A DNA stretch of 10,422 nucleotides from DASQWC01 sp035640475 (lineage in GTDB: Bacteria; Actinomycetota; JAICYB01). Below the pieces are notes generated by a model. The model made no database searches. It was given only the letters and a program-made list of their open reading frames with translations, and was not told where the DNA came from. The stretch covers positions 1 to 10,422 of the forward strand of contig DASQWC010000015.1 in the NCBI GenBank assembly GCA_035640475.1, written 5' to 3'. Below are positions 1-7,202 of this stretch, one piece after another. Every line of letters begins with the position of its first letter. Positions within the stretch are counted from its first letter, which is position 1. The translations under genes were made by a program, and so were the position numbers.

Positions 1-1274
1 CGGAGAGCGAAGAGGGTAAGGGATCGACCTTCCGCATCACTCTCACAGTCGACGAAGCGGAAGTGCCTGCTCGGATCTCTCTGCACGAAGGGCTCCCACA
101 CCTAGCCCGCAAGCGGATCCTGGTGGTGGATGACAACGCGACGAACCGCGAGATCGTGACCCGGCACGCGCGGTCGTGGGGCATGGAGCCGGTGGCGGTC
201 GAGTTCCCCTCCGAGGCGCTCGCGCTGATCGCGGGCGGCGAACAGTTTGACGTCGCCGTGCTCGACATGATGATGCCGGATATGGACGGGCTCACCCTTG
301 CGCGGGAGATGCGCCGCCACCGAGACGAGTCCGAGCTTCCCCTTCTGCTGCTGACATCGCTCGGCCGGCTGCCGCAGGCGATCTCGACCGAAGAGTTCTC
401 GGCGCAGCTCGCGAAGCCGTTCAAGGCGTCTCAGCTCTACAACGCGCTCCTGCGCCTGGTCGCCTCGGAAACGGCACCGGAAGAGGACGTCGAGGCGGCG
501 ACCGACGGGAAGCCCACCACGTCGTCTCTGCGCATCCTGCTCGCCGAGGACAACGCCATGAACCAGAAGGTCGCGCTCCGCCTGCTCGAACGGCTTGGCT
601 ACGGCGCCGAGGTGGCCTCGAACGGGCTGGAGGCCTTGGAAGCGCTCGAGGAGCGGCCATACGACGTCGTGCTCATGGACGTGCAGATGCCCGAGCTGGA
701 CGGTCTGGACGCGTCGCGCCGAATCTGCGAGCGCTGGCCGGCCGACGTTCGCCCCCGCATCATTGCAATGACAGCGAACGCGCTTCCCGAGGATCGCGAA
801 GCTTGCTTCGCTGCCGGCATGGACGATTACGTGGCCAAACCCATTCGTGCGGACGAACTGGCGGAAGCGTTGAAGCGCACGAGACCACTGCGGAGGGAGG
901 CTGAGGTGAGCTCTGACGAGGGACAGGTCAGCTTCGACGACGCCGCGCTCCAGAGCCTGAGAGAGCTCGGCGGAGACGACTTCCTGGCGGAGGTGATCGA
1001 CACGTTCCTCGGAGACGCGCCGGCGCTTCTCGAAACACTCCGCCGCTCACTCGACGAGAAGGACGCCGAGGAACTCCGGCGCGCTGCGCACTCGCTCAAG
1101 TCGAATAGCGCCACGCTCGGTGCTGAGCGATTCGCCGAACTTTGCCGCGACCTGGAGCAATGCGCCAAGAATGGTCAGCTCGACGCTGCTTCCGAGCTCG
1201 TGAACCGAGTGGAGAAGCAATACAAGCCACTCGAAGACGCCCTCGCAACACTCCAGGCAACGCCCGCATCGTGA
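1..1274 (+). CDS. Hybrid sensor histidine kinase, C-terminal part (ATPase end, REC-REC-HPt); 5' truncated by the window edge
   Basis: The frame is open from base 3 and begins with ESEEGKGSTFRITLTV, the end of a histidine-kinase ATPase domain (G-x-G-STF box). The gene therefore starts upstream, and the GTG at 63 is probably not its start. Numbering from that GTG, receiver 1 spans about residues 17-133 with acidic pair D23/D24, phosphoacceptor D68, S99 and K118. Receiver 2 spans about 156-270 with phosphoacceptor D206 (MDVQMPELDG) and the KP motif near its end. An HPt domain spans about 295-395 with phospho-histidine H343 in AAHSLKSNSATLGA. All key phosphotransfer residues are present, so a His-Asp-His-Asp relay is expected. 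The likely acceptor is the receiver of the next gene, which overlaps this one by 4 bp. The stimulus-sensing part lies outside the window. Confidence 0.93.
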   Translation, partial: ESEEGKGSTFRITLTVDEAEVPARISLHEGLPHLARKRILVVDDNATNREIVTRHARSWGMEPVAVEFPSEALALIAGGEQFDVAVLDMMMPDMDGLTLAREMRRHRDESELPLLLLTSLGRLPQAISTEEFSAQLAKPFKASQLYNALLRLVASETAPEEDVEAATDGKPTTSSLRILLAEDNAMNQKVALRLLERLGYGAEVASNGLEALEALEERPYDVVLMDVQMPELDGLDASRRICERWPADVRPRIIAMTANALPEDREACFAAGMDDYVAKPIRADELAEALKRTRPLRREAEVSSDEGQVSFDDAALQSLRELGGDDFLAEVIDTFLGDAPALLETLRRSLDEKDAEELRRAAHSLKSNSATLGAERFAELCRDLEQCAKNGQLDAASELVNRVEKQYKPLEDALATLQATPAS

Positions 1275-2347
1275 GCGCCTCTGCCCCTCCTTCCGGAACG
1301 ATTCTGGTCGTGGACGACAACCGGATGAACCGGCTCCTTCTCGGCCGCGGGCTGGAGGGCCAAGGACACACCGTCGTCTTCGCGGAAGATGGCCAGGACG
1401 CGCTCGACCTGCTGGGCCGCCAGCGCTTCGACCTCATGCTGCTCGACGTCCTGATGCCGGAGCTCGACGGCTACCAGGTCCTGGCGGAGCTGAAGCTCGA
1501 CCCGCATCTCCGCGACATCCCCGTGGTCATGACGTCAGCTCTCGACGAGCTGGACAGCGTCGTGAAGTGCGTTGAGATGGGTGCCGAGGACTACCTGACC
1601 AAGCCGATCAATCCGGTCTTGCTGAATGCTCGCATCACCGCGAGCCTCGAGAAGAAGCGCCTTCGCGATCAGCAGCGCGAGCTGATCAGCAAGTTCGCCA
1701 CAAAGGAAGTCGCGAGCGATCTGCTCGAGTCGGGCTTCTCACTCGGTGGCAAGCTTCTCGATGCGTCCGCGCTGTTCTGCGACATCCGGTCGTTCACGAC
1801 ACTCGCCGAAGGGCGAGACCCTGCCGAAACGATCGAGCTGCTGAATGACTACTACACGCTGATGATGGATGCGATTGGCGGCGAAGGCGGGATCGTCAAC
1901 CAGATGGTCGGCGACGGCCTGATGGCGATCTTCGGCGCGCCCTTGCCGAGCGAGGATCATCGCCGGCAAGCGGTACTCGCGGCGCGCCAGATGCTCGAGT
2001 TGATCCGGCTCTTCAACGAGGAACAGACGACTCGGAACAAGGTTCAGATCGAGATCGGCATCGGAATCGCTTCGGGTCAGGTTGTCGCCGGCTACACCGG
2101 AACCCATCAGCGCGCGACGTACACGTGCGTGGGCGACACCGTCAACGTCGCTGCGCGTCTCGAGGCGCACACAAAGGTCGCGAGCCGGCCAATTCTTATC
2201 GACGAGAACACGCAGCAGGGTCTTGACGACGGGATCGCCGTCGAACCGCGGGGCGAGTTGCTGGTCCAGGGAAGGACGCAGCCGGTCAAGGTCTATGCAG
2301 TCCTAGTCGACTCGCTCGTTCAGGAGGGCGTGTCGCCGCGGCTGTAG
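1271..2347 (+). CDS. Response regulator with class III adenylate/guanylate cyclase output domain
   Basis: This 358-residue protein starts at GTG 1271, which overlaps the TGA of the upstream kinase as GTGA and implies translational coupling. The frame is also open upstream to 1142, but that extension runs through the HPt coding region and is not credible. An N-terminal receiver (about 10-130) carries D15/D16, phosphoacceptor D59 and K111. A short helical linker (about 130-155, RLRDQQRELISKFATKEV) leads to a class III cyclase domain (about 160-345). Metal-binding aspartates are D171 (ALFCDIRSFT) and D215 (MVGDGLMAIF), and the transition-state residues are N292 and R296 (VGDTVNVAARLE). The substrate-specifying positions are Q211, where Lys is usual, and T285, which is typical of class IIIb. 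The protein should make cAMP, possibly cGMP, under phosphorelay control in the cytoplasm. Activity and nucleotide preference are inferred. Confidence 0.93.
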   Translation: MSASAPPSGTILVVDDNRMNRLLLGRGLEGQGHTVVFAEDGQDALDLLGRQRFDLMLLDVLMPELDGYQVLAELKLDPHLRDIPVVMTSALDELDSVVKCVEMGAEDYLTKPINPVLLNARITASLEKKRLRDQQRELISKFATKEVASDLLESGFSLGGKLLDASALFCDIRSFTTLAEGRDPAETIELLNDYYTLMMDAIGGEGGIVNQMVGDGLMAIFGAPLPSEDHRRQAVLAARQMLELIRLFNEEQTTRNKVQIEIGIGIASGQVVAGYTGTHQRATYTCVGDTVNVAARLEAHTKVASRPILIDENTQQGLDDGIAVEPRGELLVQGRTQPVKVYAVLVDSLVQEGVSPRL

Positions 2348-2407
2348 ATTCGTCTGAACGCAGCCCACTCGCCGCATCAGCCCACCGATTTACCGGCCCT
2401 CTCTTTG

Positions 2408-2426
2408 GGGGCAACGCTGGGGCAAC
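2408..2426 (+). repeat. Direct repeat GGGGCAAC x2, 11-bp spacing
   Basis: Two perfect copies of GGGGCAAC begin at 2408 and 2419, one DNA helical turn apart. They resemble a paired protein-binding site such as integrase arm-type sites, but no binder is identifiable. Confidence 0.5.
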
Positions 2427-2689
2427 ATGACCCACCGAGATCAGCCGAGATCGGACGCCCGCTTCGAAGCTGTTTCCCGGCTCTGAGACGGCGAAAGTCC
2501 AGATAAGAGACGCGGATCAGCGCCGCCGCCAATCCGATCCTCAAAGCACTCGGCGACCCGTCGAAGAGCCGGAGGAGGTGATGGCGATCGAAGCGGCCGC
2601 CTGAACGTCAGGCGAGGATGGCGCGATCAGCATCGGACACAACCTTGACGGGACGCCACTGACGCGTTCGCTTTCGTGGCAACGATCTA

Positions 2690-2710
2690 TGTCCCGAAGC
2701 GTGTCCCGAA
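2690..2710 (+). repeat. Direct repeat TGTCCCGAA x2, 12-bp spacing
   Basis: Perfect copies of TGTCCCGAA lie at 2690-2698 and 2702-2710, followed by a partial third copy, TGCCGAA, at 2712. The near-helical spacing suggests a protein-binding array close to the tRNA-like remnant. Confidence 0.5.
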
Positions 2711-2720
2711 ATGCCGAAAT

Positions 2721-2750
2721 CCGATAGAACTGAGAGAACCTCACAGCACC
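2721..2750 (+). repeat. Three tandem 10-bp imperfect repeats
   Basis: The units are TGAGAGAACC, TCACAGCACC and TCAGAGCACC. The last two match at 9 of 10 positions and the first matches the last at 8 of 10. The 10-bp period would place all copies on one face of the helix. The function is unknown. Confidence 0.5.
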
Positions 2751-2808
2751 TCAGAGCACCGAATACGCCTTAGAGCAGGCCTTTTCTAGGAACGTCGAAT
2801 CCGCGTGC

Positions 2809-2833
2809 GGAGGTTCGACTCCTCCCGGGGCCA
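2809..2833 (+). other. tRNA/tmRNA-like 3' end (T-arm plus acceptor strand), probable remnant or attachment site
   Basis: The stretch reads as a perfect 5-bp T-stem (GGAGG/CCTCC) around a canonical 7-base T-loop TTCGACT, followed by a 7-base acceptor strand CGGGGCC and discriminator A. The required 5' strand GGCCCCG is not present upstream. No 5-bp anticodon stem can be folded directly before the T-arm, so this is not a complete tRNA. The 3' ends of tRNA and tmRNA genes are well-known integration targets, and a mobile element leaves such a partial copy at its far end. The lack of an anticodon hairpin fits a tmRNA 3' end somewhat better than a tRNA. The parent gene cannot be named. Confidence 0.45.
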
Positions 2834-2896
2834 CTGCAAGCCCTCCGCGCGGATCGCCACGATCGGCCTAGAAAGTACGCCGAGGCTCGGTAGCCG

Positions 2897-5389
2897 CTAC
2901 GTAGGAAGCGGCGCCGTGTAGACGCTGCGTCCGTGCGTCGCCGCGATCAGCTGGCCGCCGACGATGCGGAGATCCATCACCGTCGTGTTCGGGAATCCGA
3001 CGGAGGTGTTGCCCCACGTCGCGCCGCCGTCGATCGTCCAGAAGACCCCGGCGTCGGTGCCCACGAAGATGCGGCCGGTCGACCAATTCTGGACGGCGAC
3101 CGCGTTCACCGGCACGTTGGGCAGGTTGCCGGAGATGCTGGTCCAGCTCGCGCCTCCATTCGTCGTCTTGTAGACGTGCGGGCTTCCGAATCCGCTCACC
3201 GTCGCGATCGCATTGTTCGCGCTCGAGGGGTTGACGAGGACGTCGGTGATGAACCGGTCGGGAAGACCGGAGGAGTTCCACCAAGTGGGCACAGCGGCCG
3301 TCGCGTTGTGCGTGTACCGCATCTGCGTCGGCGACGCGTCCCAGGCCGCGTAGAGGTAGCTGGCGGTGCTCGTCGACGGCCCGATCGCGCTCACAGTTCT
3401 GGCGTAAATCGGAGAGATCGCCGTCCAGGTGGGAGGCGACCCGGTAGTGGCGTTCGTCGTCCGCCAGATGCGATTCGTCCCTCGGTATAGCGTCGCCGCG
3501 CTCGCCCCCGCCTCGAGCGGCGGGTAGAACTCGGACGCCTCGTTGTCGATCGTGGACGTGGTGATCTTCGAGAACGATGAACCGCCGCTGGTTGTCCTGT
3601 AGACCGCGGGGTAGTAGTAGCTGGCGAAGTAGGTAGACGAGCTGTAGAAGGCCGACGCGCCGCCGTCGCCACCCTGGTCCATTCGCCAGTTCAGGCCCGT
3701 GAGGGACGTGTACTTGGTCGTGCCGTTGTCCTGCGTTCCGCCGATGAAGGTGCCCCCCGCGATCGAGCCCGACGTCCAGCCGTTGAATTCGGTGATCGCA
3801 AGTGCCCCGCTCCCGCTGCCGTTGCGGTTGACGAAGCTGGAGCCCAGGTTGTCGGTCCGGTACACGCCCCCGTCAGAGCCTTCCCACAGGTGGTTCGCCC
3901 TGTCGAAGACGGTTGCGTGCTGGTCGACGTGGATGCAGCCAGAGCAGGAGCCGAAGCCGACGGGCGTCCCGACCGCACCCCCGTTCGTGTACCGGTACAC
4001 CCGGATCCCCCCCCCGAAGAACCTGGTGGGGTTGCCCGGATCCACTGCGATGGTCAGGTCGTAGCCGCACTGGCCGGAGCTGCCGCTCGGATACGTGCAC
4101 GGCGAGTTCGAGCTCGCGGCCGGAACCGCGGTCGTCAGGGTGGGGCTCGAACTCGAGGCGTTGGTCAACTTGTAGACGCCGTCGAAGCTCGATCGAGTGG
4201 CGCCGCCCGAATAGACGAAGTACACGAGGCTCGCGTTGTAGGCCGTAATCGCTCCGCGGTACGCGCCGCCCACCGTTGCGATCCTGGTCCAGCTCGAGCC
4301 GCCGTTCGTCGACCGGTAGACGCCGTCCCTGTAGGTGATGAGGAAGATGGTGTTCGGCGCTCCCGGAGCCTGTGCGAAATCGGCGGGCGCCTGCGAGGGC
4401 GAGGACGGCAAGGTGAGGCGCGTCCAGGTCGGGGCGGCCGCCGTCGCGTTCGTGGTGCGCCAGACTCCCCGCTTCGCCGTGGGGCAGGCGGGATTGGTGA
4501 CCCCCGGGAACTCCAGCACGCCGGCGACGATGGTGTTGGCGTTCACGACGACGAGATCGCTGACGAAGCAACCGTTGAACAACGTCCCGCTCGCCTTCGT
4601 CCACGTCGCGCCGCCGTTGAGCGAGCGGTAGATGCCCTGGCCGTAGTACGTGTCACCCGAGCCGTTCGGCTCGCCAGTTCCGACCCAGATCCGGCAGCTC
4701 GACGGCGTCGGCGAGCAGGTCGAACTCGACTTGTCCACGGCGATGGCGCCGATCGAGAACGATGCGCTGTACGGGAACTTGGCCGTCCACGCGACCGGCG
4801 AGCCGTACGCGTTGGTCGTCTTCCACACGCCGCCGTTGGCGCCGCCGATGTAGACGACGTTGGCGTTGTTCGGGTCCGGAGCGATCGAGCTGACCCGACC
4901 TGAGAGCGGAAACGAGCCTGCGCCTGGACGTCCGACTGCGTACGGGCCGGCGGCCGAGATGGGCTTTGGTCCCCTGAGCGTCCAGCCGATGGGCGTCGTC
5001 GGCGCCGCCAAGGGACGCTCCGGGCCTCTCAGAGCCTTCGCCTGGCGGGTGGCGCGCGCTAGCGCTCCCGCCGGCGTGTGCGCCGCCGGATGGGCGCGTT
5101 GCCCGTAGAACCACTCATCGTAGGCGCGGCTGATTCCTGCCTCATCGGTCTCGTTCTCGACGGCCCCGGGCATCACCGTCGCCCTCGAGGTTTCGATCGA
5201 TCTCCCGTGACCCGAGAAGCCCCCGACGACACCGACCGTCAGTGCGGCGAGCGCTGCAAGCACGAGGGCTGCGATCACGTTGGAGCGTGACCGCGAAGTC
5301 TTCCTTTCATCTGCGCTCGTCGAGAACCAGCTTTCTTGTGAACGGCAGGGCAGAGCGTGTGATCTGATTAGACGCAGAGCGGTCCGCAA
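2897..5389 (-). CDS. Exported BNR/VPS10-type beta-propeller repeat protein (sialidase-like fold)
   Basis: This long minus-strand frame encodes up to 830 residues. A hydrophobic segment at about 38-57 follows a basic stretch (RKTSRSRSN) and acts as a signal peptide or anchor. A linker leads to SGRVSSIAPDPNNANVVYIG (about 163), a typical propeller opening. About ten BNR-like motifs follow, for example GIYRSLNGGATW (252), GVYRSTNGGSSW (356), HVYKTTNGGASW (738) and GVFWTIDGGATW (781). These are the Asp-box blades of sialidase/VPS10-like propellers, and the protein probably acts outside the membrane. No catalytic residues can be assigned, so sugar hydrolysis is not established. The start is uncertain: TTG 5389 lacks a ribosome-binding site and lies inside a good promoter sequence. 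GTG 5278 (793 residues) is an alternative but drops the basic n-region. Its neighbour is a second BNR protein on the same strand. Confidence 0.87.
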   Translation of the reverse strand: MRTALRLIRSHALPCRSQESWFSTSADERKTSRSRSNVIAALVLAALAALTVGVVGGFSGHGRSIETSRATVMPGAVENETDEAGISRAYDEWFYGQRAHPAAHTPAGALARATRQAKALRGPERPLAAPTTPIGWTLRGPKPISAAGPYAVGRPGAGSFPLSGRVSSIAPDPNNANVVYIGGANGGVWKTTNAYGSPVAWTAKFPYSASFSIGAIAVDKSSSTCSPTPSSCRIWVGTGEPNGSGDTYYGQGIYRSLNGGATWTKASGTLFNGCFVSDLVVVNANTIVAGVLEFPGVTNPACPTAKRGVWRTTNATAAAPTWTRLTLPSSPSQAPADFAQAPGAPNTIFLITYRDGVYRSTNGGSSWTRIATVGGAYRGAITAYNASLVYFVYSGGATRSSFDGVYKLTNASSSSPTLTTAVPAASSNSPCTYPSGSSGQCGYDLTIAVDPGNPTRFFGGGIRVYRYTNGGAVGTPVGFGSCSGCIHVDQHATVFDRANHLWEGSDGGVYRTDNLGSSFVNRNGSGSGALAITEFNGWTSGSIAGGTFIGGTQDNGTTKYTSLTGLNWRMDQGGDGGASAFYSSSTYFASYYYPAVYRTTSGGSSFSKITTSTIDNEASEFYPPLEAGASAATLYRGTNRIWRTTNATTGSPPTWTAISPIYARTVSAIGPSTSTASYLYAAWDASPTQMRYTHNATAAVPTWWNSSGLPDRFITDVLVNPSSANNAIATVSGFGSPHVYKTTNGGASWTSISGNLPNVPVNAVAVQNWSTGRIFVGTDAGVFWTIDGGATWGNTSVGFPNTTVMDLRIVGGQLIAATHGRSVYTAPLPT
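4007..4015. repeat. Nine-base C homopolymer inside the propeller gene
   Basis: Nine consecutive C on the plus strand read as a G tract in the coding strand, giving FFGGGIRVYRY in the protein. The frame is intact here. Confidence 0.8.
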
Positions 5390-5396
5390 AAGTCAA
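5367..5396 (-). promoter_or_regulatory. Sigma70-like promoter for the 830-residue propeller gene
   Basis: On the minus strand, TTGACT (5396-5391) is a 5/6 match to the -35 consensus. It is followed after 18 bases by TCTAAT (5372-5367), a 5/6 match to TATAAT. Transcription would start near 5360, downstream of the TTG codon at 5389, which argues against that codon as the start when this promoter is used. It lies just after the hairpin terminator of the upstream gene, which suits independent transcription. Confidence 0.5.
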
Positions 5397-5461
5397 TAGG
5401 CAGCTCTCGCGCATCGCGCCGGCGGGTAGTCAGGCTGGAGAGGACGTCGGGAGGCGAAAGG

Positions 5462-5493
5462 GCGCGGAGGCCGGCATATGCCGGCCTCCGCGC
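5462..5493 (-). terminator. Hairpin terminator after the 537-residue BNR gene
   Basis: A perfect 32-base palindrome with 16-base arms (5462-5477 and 5478-5493) begins nine bases after the minus-strand stop codon at 5503. The core arm reads GGAGGCCGGCAT. On the minus strand it is followed by CCCTTTCGCC, so the U-tract is weak, but the stem is very GC-rich. Position and symmetry support transcription termination. A protein-binding palindrome is a less likely alternative. Confidence 0.72.
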
Positions 5494-5502
5494 GAAAAAG
5501 GC

Positions 5503-7116
5503 CTACTTCTGCGCGAAGTAGATGAACTGGGAAAAGAGCCCGGGTACGTTGGACGGATCGCGCATGTCCGTCCAGACCATGTTGGCCTTGCCGTTCGGCC
5601 CGTATTCGATGTTGATGTAGTCGCCATGGAACGTCGCGCAGTTCTCGCATCCGGGGACTCCGGCGCGGAAGAAGCGCGAATGCGTGGGATGCGACGGCGC
5701 GGTGCTGACGATGGTCTTCGAACCCGGCAGCTCGGTGAGCGCTGCGTCATACAGCGAAGGGTTCGCCAGCTCGCGGTCGTTGTAGAGGACGCCGACCGCT
5801 CCGTTCGTGGGATTCACGTCGACCCACGGGAACCACTGGTCGGTGACGCTCGGGTCCACCGGCGTCGGAGCCGACCACGTGCTTCCCCCGTTGGCGGAGG
5901 TCATCAAGAAGACGTCCGTATTCGTGCTCGGGGAGGCAACGTCGTGGGCGCCGTTTCGGTTGTCCGAGAAGGTGAGATACAGCTTGCCGTTCTCGGCCGC
6001 ACGAGGACTGGCCACGATGTTTCCCGCGGAGTTGACGCGAACCTGATAGCCGCTCAGTGTCTGCCGGTCGTTGACGTTGAGCGGATAGTCCCTCGATCCA
6101 TCCTCGAGGCCCACGACGAAGGTCGGGCTCGACCAGGTTACGCCGCCGTTCGTGGACTTCACGAGTAGGTACTGGTCGTCGAACTGCTCGTTTGCTTCCC
6201 ACAGTGCCTGGTTCTGCTCGTTCTCGAACGCGACGTAGACGGTGCCGTCGGGCCCGACTGTCGGCACCGAGAACTGGTTCTCGTCGCATCTACCCGCCGC
6301 CCCGGACTCCTGGAACGTGCACAGCGCCGCGTTGGAGCCCGAGATCTCGTGCGGCCGCGACCACGTATAGCCGCCGTTGTCGGAGTGCGACTCGAAGATC
6401 GGCGAGGACAGATAGTGCCCCGACGCCGAGATGAATTTCGTCCAGGTGAGGTACGTCCGCCCGTAGAAGGGGGAGGACGGGTTGTTGTCGGTCACGATCC
6501 ACTCTTTGTCGTTGAAGAGCTGGGTCCGGAACGTGTCACAGCCGATACCGGTGTCGACGATGACCGGCCTCAGCCAACGAATACCGCCGTCGGTGGAGAC
6601 CGAGACGACGACGTCGCCGCGGCAGGTCTCTCCCCGCCCAGGACTGAAGTTAAAGTTCAGCGAGGAGTGAATGGCGGTCCCGTGCTTGCGATCGAGCACC
6701 GTCACGGGATCACTGCCGATCACCGCCGGGTTCTCTCGCGAGATGTTGATGTTGGCCCACTTGGCGCCGTTGTCGAAGGTTGTGTAGATCTCGTCACAGC
6801 AGGTCCCGTAGTCGTTCGAGCTTCCGATCATGTGGCCCGCGGCCGTGGAATCGACGGCGATGTCGGGCTCGTTGTTCGGGAACGGGTCGTCGCAGTCGAG
6901 CTTCGTGTTCGCGCCTCCGCTCGGCGCGAAGCACTCGAACTGCGAGAACGGGCCGTGCTGCTTCGCATAGCCGGCGACGTTGGCCGCCACCGTTCGCTTC
7001 CCTGCCATCCCGAAGTCCGGCTTCGGCTCGTCGGCTCCCGCGCTTCCGCTCAGCACGAGAGCGACACCGAAGGTGAGCATCAGGGCAAGCAGTGACGCTA
7101 CCTGTCGGGTCTTCAT
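5503..7116 (-). CDS. Secreted sialidase-like BNR-repeat protein
   Basis: This gene encodes 537 residues from ATG 7116, preceded by a clear ribosome-binding site (GAGGGG, 8 bases upstream). Residues 1-28 form a classical signal peptide (MKTRQ, hydrophobic core, AGA before D29). The mature protein has about five BNR-type motifs, including VSTDGGIRW, SHSDNGGYTW, VKSTNGGVTW and MTSANGGSTW, which build a sialidase-type beta-propeller. A cysteine cluster near the N-terminus (CFAPS, LDCDD, GTCCDE) suits an extracellular, disulfide-stabilised protein. The C-terminal FHGDYINIEYG and VWTDMRD segments resemble those common in exported BNR proteins. No catalytic arginine triad or nucleophile can be placed with confidence, so neither enzyme activity nor substrate is claimed. 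A strong terminator follows directly. The 830-residue BNR gene lies next on the same strand, and the two may act on a common target. Confidence 0.87.
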   Translation of the reverse strand: MKTRQVASLLALMLTFGVALVLSGSAGADEPKPDFGMAGKRTVAANVAGYAKQHGPFSQFECFAPSGGANTKLDCDDPFPNNEPDIAVDSTAAGHMIGSSNDYGTCCDEIYTTFDNGAKWANINISRENPAVIGSDPVTVLDRKHGTAIHSSLNFNFSPGRGETCRGDVVVSVSTDGGIRWLRPVIVDTGIGCDTFRTQLFNDKEWIVTDNNPSSPFYGRTYLTWTKFISASGHYLSSPIFESHSDNGGYTWSRPHEISGSNAALCTFQESGAAGRCDENQFSVPTVGPDGTVYVAFENEQNQALWEANEQFDDQYLLVKSTNGGVTWSSPTFVVGLEDGSRDYPLNVNDRQTLSGYQVRVNSAGNIVASPRAAENGKLYLTFSDNRNGAHDVASPSTNTDVFLMTSANGGSTWSAPTPVDPSVTDQWFPWVDVNPTNGAVGVLYNDRELANPSLYDAALTELPGSKTIVSTAPSHPTHSRFFRAGVPGCENCATFHGDYINIEYGPNGKANMVWTDMRDPSNVPGLFSQFIYFAQK

Positions 7117-7141
7117 CTCTTGTTCCCCTCTTGCTCGGATT

Positions 7142-7157
7142 GGCGCCGTTCGGCGCC
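7142..7157 (-). other. Short perfect hairpin in the leader of the 537-residue BNR gene
   Basis: GGCGCC-GTTC-GGCGCC (plus strand) is a perfect 6-bp GC stem with a 4-base loop, about 25 bases upstream of ATG 7116. No T-tract follows on either strand, so a terminator is doubtful. It could be an mRNA-stabilising leader hairpin or chance in GC-rich DNA. Confidence 0.35.
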
Positions 7158-7202
7158 CGATCGCCGGAAACCCTAACTCATTGCCGGACGGGGTCGTTCC
7201 TC

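Larger units (their letters stand above)
2348..2896. other. Gene-poor stretch with possible integration scar
   Basis: About 550 bases lie between the cyclase gene and the convergent propeller gene. Short open frames exist, but none shows a family signature, a good ribosome-binding site or consistent codon bias. Visible structure comprises three sets of short direct repeats spaced one helical turn apart (described separately), a small 6-bp hairpin at 2599-2613, and a tRNA/tmRNA-like T-arm with acceptor strand at 2809-2833. No convincing terminator for the cyclase operon is seen. For the minus-strand gene ending at 2897, only a 4-bp hairpin followed by CGTACTTTCT lies just downstream, which is weak. 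Confidence 0.6.

Noticed and set aside
1142..1270. N-terminal extension of the cyclase frame upstream of GTG 1271
   Set aside because: It runs through the HPt coding region in another frame, and the receiver domain begins right after the GTG at 1271.
2395..2833. A possible full tmRNA using GGCCCTC at 2395 as the 5' acceptor strand
   Set aside because: Pairing with CGGGGCC is imperfect, the conserved TTCGAC region near the 5' end is missing, and no ALAA-type tag frame is found.
3890..4903. A 337-codon plus-strand open frame opposite the 830-residue propeller gene
   Set aside because: The translation is Arg/Ala/Asp-rich with no domain, and the opposite strand carries clear BNR repeats.
5462..5493. 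32-base palindrome as an operator or plasmid-type site
   Set aside because: It sits nine bases after a stop codon on the minus strand, so a transcription terminator is the simpler explanation.
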